NCBI GenBank assembly: GCA_049841135.1 | Contig: JASGHK010000001.1 | Coordinates: 62,001 to 126,000 of the forward strand | DNA length: 64,000 nucleotides | From: JACRCT01 sp049841135 | Lineage (GTDB): Bacteria; Myxococcota; Myxococcia; Myxococcales; UBA5297 | Direction of reading: 5' to 3' | In this document: positions 57,744-64,000 of the stretch, piece by piece | Layout: each line of letters opens with the position of its first letter | Position numbering within the stretch: the first letter of the stretch is position 1 | Position numbers and translations under genes: made by a program | Notes under the pieces: model-generated | Databases searched by the model: none | Seen by the model: the letters and a program-made list of their open reading frames with translations, nothing else | What the model was told of the DNA's origin: nothing

Positions 57744-57752
57744 GGGCCGGGC

Positions 57753-59015
57753 TCACGCCTTGAGATCGAGCGCTCCGCCGACGGCGCGGGGACAGACCTT
57801 GAACGGGATCCGCGCCATCAGCCGCACGAAGACCCAGAGCAGGTCGGTGTCGAAGCGGTGGCGCAAGGGTCCCCACATCGCGCCCAGCGCCTGGTCCTGC
57901 GAGTAGGCCGGCCGCTCGGCCGCGGGCGCGGTCATGCCGTCGTACTGGGCCGCCATGGCCAGCACGCGGGAGACGAAGAGCGGGTCTCCCTGCGGCTTCC
58001 ACGCCGTCGCGCCCGCGGCGTCGCGGACGGCGACCTTGTGGCTCTCGTGCATCTGTCCCACGGCCAGCGCCCGGAGCTGCTCGAGCCGGCGCAGCGGCTG
58101 GGAGAGCAGCGCGCGCTGCGAGGCTTCGACGAACGCCTGGGTGCGCAGCTGCTGGTGCTCGGGCGGCAGCCGGTCGGGATCCGCCGGCATCCACAGGTCG
58201 GGTGGCACGTGCACCAGCGGCGCCTCGCAGGCAAGCGCGGTGACGGCCAGGTCGCGAAGCTGCGGACGGGCGAGCCCCAGCCGCTCGCCGAAGGTCACCG
58301 CGACGAGCGCGGTGTTGACGAGGTGGTGGGACAGCGCGCGCGGACCCTCGCCGTTGAGCACGAGCGGCAGCAGCGTCCCCGGCAGGCGTGAGCTCGTCTC
58401 CACCAGCTCCTGCGCCACGCGTGGGCAGGCGGCCATCAGGTCGTCGGAGCGGCGCTCCTGGAGTGCGCGGGTCTGCAGGTCGGCCCAGAGGAGGCCTCGC
58501 GCATAGGCCTTGAGCGCGCGCTGGCGGGCCTGCTGCGCGGACTCGCCGGAGGAAGGGGATGCGGTCGCAGAGGCCAGCCCGCCCGCGGAGAGCCGGCGCA
58601 GCCGCAGCTCCTGCATCTTGTGTCCCGGCAGGCCGTCGTCCGGCGGCGGCTCGGGCAGGTCCTTGGCGAACAAGGTGAAGAAGCTGCGCAGGTCCTCGAG
58701 AGAGACCGGGCCGGCGGCCACCAGCGCGGCGAGGCCGCGTGCCTGGAAGGCCTGGGCGAGATCCGCGAGCGCCTCCTGCCCCGCGTGGTCGAGCGCCACC
58801 GCCCGGCCGTTGAGCTTCAGCGCGCTCGCCTGGACCTCGACGTCGAGGCGGCGGGCGAGCGCGACGCCGCGGTTGAGCGGCTCGAGCAGCCCCTGCAGCT
58901 GCTTGAGGAAGACGGCGTTCTCGGTGCTGTAGATGCCCGCGGACCTGGCCAGCAGCGCCATGCCCGAGAGCAGCTGCCGCCCGAGGGCGCCCAGGTCTTC
59001 GCCGGCGCCGGTCAA
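57753..59015 (-). CDS. HD-domain-like protein, degenerate
   Basis: A 420-residue cytosolic protein. The N-terminal half is helical ('LGRQLLSGMALLARSAGIYSTENAVF'), resembling the myxobacterial proteins coupled to HEAT-repeat genes. Near residue 245 'SHHLVNTALVAVTFGERLGLARPQLRDLAVTALACEA' resembles the first helices of an HD/HD-GYP domain, but the HD metal pair is not intact, so catalysis is doubtful. Start is TTG at 59013-59015, overlapping the stop of the HEAT gene (TTGA), so the two are co-translated. Confidence 0.62.
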   Translation of the reverse strand: MTGAGEDLGALGRQLLSGMALLARSAGIYSTENAVFLKQLQGLLEPLNRGVALARRLDVEVQASALKLNGRAVALDHAGQEALADLAQAFQARGLAALVAAGPVSLEDLRSFFTLFAKDLPEPPPDDGLPGHKMQELRLRRLSAGGLASATASPSSGESAQQARQRALKAYARGLLWADLQTRALQERRSDDLMAACPRVAQELVETSSRLPGTLLPLVLNGEGPRALSHHLVNTALVAVTFGERLGLARPQLRDLAVTALACEAPLVHVPPDLWMPADPDRLPPEHQQLRTQAFVEASQRALLSQPLRRLEQLRALAVGQMHESHKVAVRDAAGATAWKPQGDPLFVSRVLAMAAQYDGMTAPAAERPAYSQDQALGAMWGPLRHRFDTDLLWVFVRLMARIPFKVCPRAVGGALDLKA

Positions 59016-61057
59016 CGGCCACCTCCGCGCTTCTTGTCCGCGGAGACCGGGCTCGCCCACGCAGGCGCAGCGGCCACCGGCTCGGTGAAGTCGAAGGCGG
59101 GATCCGTCGCGATCTTTTCGGGCGCACCGACCGGGGCCGGCGCCGTCTGCGGCGCAGGGGCCCGGGCGAGAAGGCGCTTCTTGACGTGCTCCAGGGCTCG
59201 CGCCACCTCGTCGGGCAGCGGCTCGGGGCCGACCTTGGGCTTGGCCTTGCCGCCGCTGGCTCCTGCGCCGAGAACGGCCTCACGCACGACCTCTGCGGCC
59301 TTCTGGGCGGCAGCGGTGGCTTCGGGATCCTGGTCGGGTATCGCGCCCACGGCCTGCAAGAGCTTGAAGGACTGGAGCACCGGCATGTTCTGCAGCGCGA
59401 GGACGGCGAGCAGCTTCAGCTCCACGCGCTTGCCGCCGAACAGGCCTTTCTTGGGCACCTGCAGCAGCGAGGTCAGGTAGGCGAAGGCCTCGTTCGACTC
59501 GGTGCGGCCCAGGCACTCGAACAGGAACTCTCTCTCCTGCAGCGGCCGCTTGTCCCAGTCCGGCAGCTTGGGCAGCCGCAGAAGATCCTGCGCGGCGCGC
59601 GCGGGCGAGAGCGCCACCAGCGTGCGCCAGGCGGCGTTGCGGATGCGCGAGTCGGCGTCCTTGGTCGCGTCGAGCACGAAGCGGTGCATCGCCTCGGGGA
59701 TGGAGGTCTGCGCCAGCGCCTTGAGGGCCGCGACGCGGATCTCCGGCATCCTGTGGTGGATGGCCCGGTCGAAGAGCTTGCCGCGCTCGGCCGGCGGCAG
59801 CCGCTCCACCAGCGAGAGCACGTCGGGCACCACCGCCGCGCCCTCGACGTCGAGCCGGTCGGCGAGCAGCGTCCAGGCGTCCTTGTCCAGGCCCGCGACC
59901 GCCTCCAGCACGAGCAGCTTGCTGTGGGCGGGCTCCAGGCCGGGCAACAGGCCCAGGAGCGCGACCCCCGCGGTCGCCCTGCACTCGGCCAGGTAGCGCG
60001 CGAGCGACCCGTAGTCCGGGCGCGGAGCGTTGAGCAGCCTCGCGACCGCCTGGAGGCGGCTCTCGTCGCCGAGCCGGGCCGAGAGCACCTGGGCGATGGC
60101 GGGGCCCTGCGGCTCGGGAAGGCAGAGCAGCGCGTCGAGCAGCGTCGCGAAGGGCTCGAGGTTGCCCTGCGCGAGCATCGCGTCGACGAGCCGGGCCAGC
60201 AGCTCGCCGGCGCGCGCCGGGTCGGACAGGGCGCCGCTGCGCACGTGCTGCAGCGAGAGCGCGATGAGCTGTGGGGCGAGCCGCCGGGTGTCGTCGCCCA
60301 GGCTGTCCTGCAGGGCGCGGTCGCGGAAGCTCTCGGACGGCTGGCCCTGCACGAGGTAGGGCACGGCCTTGTTCTCCAGGCCCTCGAGCTTCTGGTCCAG
60401 GCCCTGGACGAGCGCGGCGGCCTTGGCGCGCAGCTCCGGCGAGGCCGCGGCGTGGCGGCGCTCGAGGTCGGTGACCCGCTGGTGCAGCTCGAGGTCCATC
60501 TGCGACTCGGTGAGCCCGCCGAACGCGTAGCTCTCCGACAGGCCGACCGAGAGGTGGGGCAGGGCGGCATTGAAGAGCTGCGTCGCGAAGTCGTCGGCCC
60601 GCGCTTGACCTTCGCCGGCGCGGTCGGGAGGGGTCAGCAGGACGCCGACGAGCGCGTCGAGCTCCGCGTCCGAGAAGCCAGGCGCGAAGCCGAGCGAGCG
60701 GATGCCCGACTTGTAGAAGCGGCCCGGGGTGTCGTCGGTGCCCTCGATGGCCCACATTGCCTCCTGACCGAAGGTGAAGGCGTCGGGCTGGACGGAGATG
60801 GCCACCGGCCCGCCCGAGAGCAGCGCGAGCAGGGGCTCGGAGAGCGAACGGACCAGCGCGCCGCGCCGCGCCGGGTCCTCGGGGAACATCAGGAGCTGGC
60901 GCACGCCCTTGCGCAGGCCCAGGAAGAAGCTCTGGGCCGCGCGCAGGCGGGCCGCGGCGTCGGCCCCAGCGGTTGCCGAAACCTTCGGTCCAGGTGAGGC
61001 AGCGGGCGCTCCGAGCGGGCTCGGCGGCGTGGGTCGGTTTTCCCCCATCGCGGCCAT
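59012..61057 (-). CDS. HEAT-repeat protein
   Basis: A 681-residue protein with an N-terminal helical domain ('AQSFFLGLRKGVRQLLMFPEDPARR') shared in character with the downstream HD-like protein, a run of HEAT-like repeats in the middle ('RIRNAAWRTLVALSPARAAQDLLRLPKL' and others) and a Pro/Ala-rich end. Cytosolic; no enzyme motif. It is the middle gene of a minus-strand set: response regulator, this gene, HD-like gene. A scaffold in a signalling pathway is a reasonable guess. Start ATG 61055-61057 lies close to the response-regulator stop. Confidence 0.75.
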   Translation of the reverse strand: MAAMGENRPTPPSPLGAPAASPGPKVSATAGADAAARLRAAQSFFLGLRKGVRQLLMFPEDPARRGALVRSLSEPLLALLSGGPVAISVQPDAFTFGQEAMWAIEGTDDTPGRFYKSGIRSLGFAPGFSDAELDALVGVLLTPPDRAGEGQARADDFATQLFNAALPHLSVGLSESYAFGGLTESQMDLELHQRVTDLERRHAAASPELRAKAAALVQGLDQKLEGLENKAVPYLVQGQPSESFRDRALQDSLGDDTRRLAPQLIALSLQHVRSGALSDPARAGELLARLVDAMLAQGNLEPFATLLDALLCLPEPQGPAIAQVLSARLGDESRLQAVARLLNAPRPDYGSLARYLAECRATAGVALLGLLPGLEPAHSKLLVLEAVAGLDKDAWTLLADRLDVEGAAVVPDVLSLVERLPPAERGKLFDRAIHHRMPEIRVAALKALAQTSIPEAMHRFVLDATKDADSRIRNAAWRTLVALSPARAAQDLLRLPKLPDWDKRPLQEREFLFECLGRTESNEAFAYLTSLLQVPKKGLFGGKRVELKLLAVLALQNMPVLQSFKLLQAVGAIPDQDPEATAAAQKAAEVVREAVLGAGASGGKAKPKVGPEPLPDEVARALEHVKKRLLARAPAPQTAPAPVGAPEKIATDPAFDFTEPVAAAPAWASPVSADKKRGGGR

Positions 61058-61087
61058 CCTAGTCCGGAGCGGTGCGCGGGCGTGCGA

Positions 61088-61463
61088 CTACTTCAGCTTG
61101 GCCTTGAGGGTGGCGACCAAGGTCTTGGGGTCGATCGGCTTCTGGAACACGCCGTCGAGGCCCAGCTTGTTGACGTTGGTCGTCTGCGACATTCTCGTCG
61201 CCCATGCTGCTGAGCATGTAGATGGGCGCCTTGCAGCCGAGCGCCTTGATCTTGGTGACGAGGTTCGTGCCGGAGTCGATCTGCTCCATCATCAGGTCGA
61301 CGAGGACGAAGTCCGGGGTGACCTCCTGGTACTTCTTGTAGCCGTCCTCGGCGCTGGAGGCCTGCACCGCGTCGTAGCCGTTCTTTTCGAGGATCATCCG
61401 CAGGGTCTGCAGGATGTCCTGGTCGTCGTCGACGCAGAGGATCTGGTACTTGCCACCCTTCAT
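61088..61463 (-). CDS. Single-domain response regulator (one frameshift)
   Basis: 125 residues after repair. 'ILCVDDDQDILQTLRMIL' gives the acidic pocket, 'DFVLVDLMMEQIDSG' the phospho-accepting Asp, and 'IYMLSSMGDE' the Ser/Thr switch. The frame then shifts at 61191-61194 (ATTC); restoring two bases reads 'SSMGDEKMSQTTNVNKLGLDGVFQKPIDPKTLVATLKAKLK', with the conserved Lys-Pro, and a stop at 61088-61090. There is no output domain, so it acts by protein contact, perhaps on the HEAT/HD-like proteins encoded after it. Start ATG 61461-61463. Confidence 0.83.
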
Positions 61464-61707
61464 GGTGTGCTCCCTCCAGTAGCAGTAAGGTCCCGAGGCG
61501 ATGTCGTGACACGTTTCACGGACTGGGCGCCTGTTTAGCTGTCGCCCACGGTCGCGTCAAGCCTCGGCGGGCCCGTCCGGGGGAGCCGTATTTCTTCGTC
61601 TTATCGGGACCATAAGCGGCGAGGGGGCGACGCTTACGGGACTTGGCAAGCCGGACTGGCGGCGTTAGACACGCGCCTACCCGTCGGGGAGGTTGGAGAA
61701 GACAACC

Positions 61708-63104
61708 ATGGAATCGCAGCAGAGCCCGTTCATCGACGAAGCGCGCATCGCGAAGACCCTCGAGGCGGCCGCGGGACCGCTCGACCCCAAGAAGCTCGAG
61801 GACGTGCTGGCCAAGGCGCTCCAGCTCAAGGGCCTGGACGCCGACGACGTCGCGTTCCTCTCGCAGATCAAGGACCCGGACCAGGCCGCACGGCTCTTCG
61901 CCACCGCGAGCCGCATCAAGGACGAGATCTACGGCTCGCGCCTGGTGCTCTTCGCGCCGCTGTACGTCTCGAACCTGTGCGGCAACGAGTGCTCGTACTG
62001 CGCCTTCCGCGCGCGCAACACCGAGCTCAGGCGCCGCGCGCTCGACCAGGAGCAGGTGGCCGAGGAGGTCAGGACGCTGGTCACGCAGGGCCACAAGCGG
62101 GTGCTGCTGGTCGCCGGCGAGAGCTACCCCAAGCGCGGCTTCGACTACGTGCTCGACTGCATCAGCACCATCTACGCCACGCGCGTCGGCAACGGCGAGA
62201 TCCGCCGGGTCAACGTCAACGTCGCGCCGCTGGACGCCGAGGACTTCAAGCGCCTGAAGGACGCGAAGATCGGCACCTACCAGCTCTTCCAGGAGACCTA
62301 CCACCGCGAGACCTACAAGCGCGTGCACCTGGCCGGCAAGAAGGCCAACTACGACTGGCGGGTCACGGTGATGGACCGCGCGATGGAGGCGGGCATCGAC
62401 GACGTGGGCATCGGCGTGCTCTTCGGCCTGGCCGACTGGCGCTTCGAGCTGCAGGCGATGCTCCAGCACATCCGCCACCTCGAGGAGCGCTTCGGCGTCG
62501 GCCCGCACACCATCAGCGTCCCGCGCATCGAGCCGGCGGTGGGCTCGCCCATGGCCGACGCACCGCCCAGCCAGGTCTCCGACGACGACTTCAAGCGGAT
62601 CGTGGCCATCCTGCGGCTGGCGGTGCCGTACACCGGCATCATCCTGTCGACCCGCGAGAATGCGGAGACGCGCCGCGCCTGCTTCGCGCTGGGGGTCTCG
62701 CAGATCTCCGCGGGCAGCCGCACCAACCCCGGCGGCTACCAGGAGGCGCAGGACAACGTCGCCGCGCAGTTCTGCCTGGGCGACCACCGCGGCATCGACG
62801 AGGTGGTGCGCGATGTGGCGTCGATGGGATACCTGCCCAGCTTCTGCACGTCCTGTTATCGACTCGGCCGCACCGGAGCGGACTTCATGGAGTTGGCCAA
62901 GCCGGGGAGATCAAGTACCACTGCGAGCCCAACGCGCTCTCCACCTTCCAGGAGTACCTGCTCGACTTCGCGTCGCCGCAGACCCGGGAGGAGGGCGAGG
63001 CGCTCATCGCGCGAACGCTGGAGAGGATGGACGGCCGGCAGCGCGAGATCTCGAAGAAGCTGATCGAGAGGGTGAAGGCCGGGCGCAGGGACGTGTACTG
63101 CTGA
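61708..63104 (+). CDS. hydG: [FeFe]-hydrogenase maturase HydG (one frameshift)
   Basis: 465 residues after repair. Radical SAM enzyme that cleaves tyrosine to make the CO/CN ligands of the H-cluster. It has the CxxxCxxC motif 'CGNECSYCAFRARN', GxxxxTxT-like 'QLFQETYHRETYKR', and the HydG-specific C-terminal cluster motif 'SFCTSCYRLGRTGADFM' followed 22 residues later by 'IKYHCEPNALSTFQEYL'. One G is missing in the G-run at 62904-62907; adding it joins 'MELAKPG' to 'GEIKYHC'. It ends 'GRRDVYC'. ATG 61708 follows GGGAGGTTGG. The presence of HydG implies an [FeFe] hydrogenase encoded elsewhere in the genome. Confidence 0.93.
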
Positions 63105-63143
63105 AGCAGCGAGCCTCAATTCCACCCCGGGAGGAGACAGACC

Positions 63144-63416
63144 ATGGCCAGCAAGAAGGAGAAGCACGTCATCATCGGAGTCCACATCACCGACCGCGTG
63201 CAGCACGCCACGCACGTCCAGCAGATCTTCACGGACTTCGGCCAGAACATCCGCACGCGCCTCGGGCTCAACGACGTGGGCAGCGGCAAGGCGGGGCCGA
63301 ACGGGCTCATCCTGCTGGAGATGGTGGGCGACGAGAAGGTCACCGACGACATGATGAAGAAGCTCAAGAAGATCGGCGGCGTCGACGCCAAGAAGATCAT
63401 CTTCGAGCACCGCTAG
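63144..63416 (+). CDS. TM1266-family iron-only hydrogenase system regulator
   Basis: A 90-residue ACT/ferredoxin-fold protein ('HVIIGVHITDRVQHATHVQQIFTDFGQNIRTRLGL' and 'GLILLEMVGDEKVTDDMMKKLKKI'), the layout of the TM1266 family found with hydE/F/G genes. Its role in maturation or regulation is unsettled. ATG at 63144 has GGGAGGAGAC upstream; 39 bases follow hydG. It confirms that this is a hydrogenase maturation cluster. Confidence 0.9.
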   Translation: MASKKEKHVIIGVHITDRVQHATHVQQIFTDFGQNIRTRLGLNDVGSGKAGPNGLILLEMVGDEKVTDDMMKKLKKIGGVDAKKIIFEHR

Positions 63417-63486
63417 TCGGCACGAAGCTTCGATTCGAACGGTGCCGGGGAGCAGGCGTGTCCCCGGCGCCGTCGTGAGCGGGACG

Positions 63487-64000
63487 ATGGCACGCACCGA
63501 GAAGGATCTCCTGGGTGAGCGAGCGGTCGGCGACGACGTGCTCTGGGGAATCCACACCGAGCGCGCCCGCGAGAACTTCCCCATCGCCGGCCGGCCGGTG
63601 CACCCGGCGCTGGTTCACGCCTTCGGGGCGGTGAAGCTCGCCTGTGCACGCACCAATCGCGCGCTGGGCTTCTGGGCCGACGACCCGGCCAAGGCCGATG
63701 CCATCGAGCAGTCCTGCCGCGACCTGGCTCGCGGCGCCCTCGATGCGCACGTGGTCGTCGACGAGCTGCAGGGCGGGGCCGGCACCTCGACCAACATGAA
63801 CGTCAACGAGGTGCTCGCCAATCGTGCGCTGGAGCTCCTGGGCGAGCCTCGCGGGCGCTACGCGCGTGTCTCGCCGCTCGACGACCTGAACCTCCACCAG
63901 TCCACCAACGACACGTACCCGACGGCCCTCAAGCTGGCCGCGATCCAGCGGCTGCACGGGCTGGAGCGCTCGCTGGTCGCGCTGCAGGAGGCCTTCCAGG
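63487..64000 (+). CDS. aspA: Aspartate ammonia-lyase, N-terminal part
   Basis: The first 171 codons of an aspartase/fumarase-superfamily enzyme, cut by the window end. 'DVLWGIHTERARENFPI', 'QGGAGTSTNMNVNEVLANRALELLG' (the GTSxxMNxNEV substrate-binding block) and 'VSPLDDLNLHQSTNDTYPTALK' (HxSTNDxxPT) are diagnostic. It converts aspartate to fumarate and ammonia. AspA is encoded in hydE/F/G clusters of several anaerobes and may supply ammonia or recycle material during H-cluster synthesis; that link is inferred from context. ATG at 63487. Confidence 0.92.
   Translation, partial: MARTEKDLLGERAVGDDVLWGIHTERARENFPIAGRPVHPALVHAFGAVKLACARTNRALGFWADDPAKADAIEQSCRDLARGALDAHVVVDELQGGAGTSTNMNVNEVLANRALELLGEPRGRYARVSPLDDLNLHQSTNDTYPTALKLAAIQRLHGLERSLVALQEAFQ

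Overview
The window looks like chromosomal DNA of a member of the Myxococcota (old Deltaproteobacteria). It is GC-rich and densely packed. A secreted matrixin-type protease ends in a MYXO-CTERM-like tail (Cys-rich turn, membrane segment, Arg-rich end). There are many lipoproteins, PKD, HEAT and TPR proteins, a TonB/ExbBD system with a very long linker, a PilB-type ATPase and a Tgl/PilF-like TPR lipoprotein. The metabolism has a strong anaerobic side: a four-subunit 2-oxoacid:ferredoxin oxidoreductase, a tungstate-type ABC transporter, a tetraheme cytochrome with ResB, and an [FeFe]-hydrogenase maturation cluster (HydG, TM1266-type protein, aspartate ammonia-lyase). No rRNA, tRNA, CRISPR array or insertion sequence was recognised.

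Layout. 1-3.6 kb: a flippase-like membrane protein, an M23 peptidase and a lipoprotein. 3.6-7.7 kb (minus): a P-loop ATPase and korDABC, followed by a thioredoxin-like lipoprotein whose redox motif reads UGVC, with an in-frame TGA at the first Cys position and a SECIS-like hairpin after it. 8-9.2 kb: an outer-membrane-type protein behind a structured leader and before a strong terminator. 9.2-11.8 kb: tupABC (minus). 12-15 kb: tetraheme cytochrome, ResB, a ferritin-like protein and a small cytosolic protein. 15-19.3 kb (minus): a membrane-anchored protein, a PilZ protein, two paralogous PKD lipoproteins and an unknown. 19.3-21.6 kb: a GH13 enzyme. 22-23.7 kb: an XRE-ImmA/PIN pair that looks like an acquired toxin-antitoxin-type unit. 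23.8-30.1 kb: a DUF523/DUF1722 protein, a secreted protein, ExbB, ExbD, an alpha-toroid protein and TonB. 30.3-37.3 kb: metG, HEAT, tatD, a lipoprotein, a TPR protein and an acyl-CoA ligase, then a 200-bp inverted-repeat element. 37.6-40 kb: a two-component system. 40-46 kb: small secreted proteins, the matrixin, a PilB-type ATPase and a U32-like protein. 46-57.7 kb: an oxidoreductase, an M28 peptidase, a HAD-GH65 enzyme, a universal stress protein, a ceramidase and a TPR lipoprotein. 57.7-61.5 kb (minus): response regulator, HEAT protein, degenerate-HD protein. 61.7-64 kb: hydG, the TM1266-type gene and aspA (cut by the window end).

A cross-cutting observation: many otherwise intact genes carry a single frameshift, and about twelve of these fit the same event, loss of two bases at GAAGA/TCTTC (read as GAA/TTC). 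In each case restoring two bases gives an open frame with family-typical sequence and a length divisible by three. This is best read as a systematic consensus error, possibly caused by base modification, rather than as mass pseudogenisation. I therefore annotate these genes as frameshifted CDS. Three further genes carry one-base indels, and the PIN gene has an in-frame amber codon.
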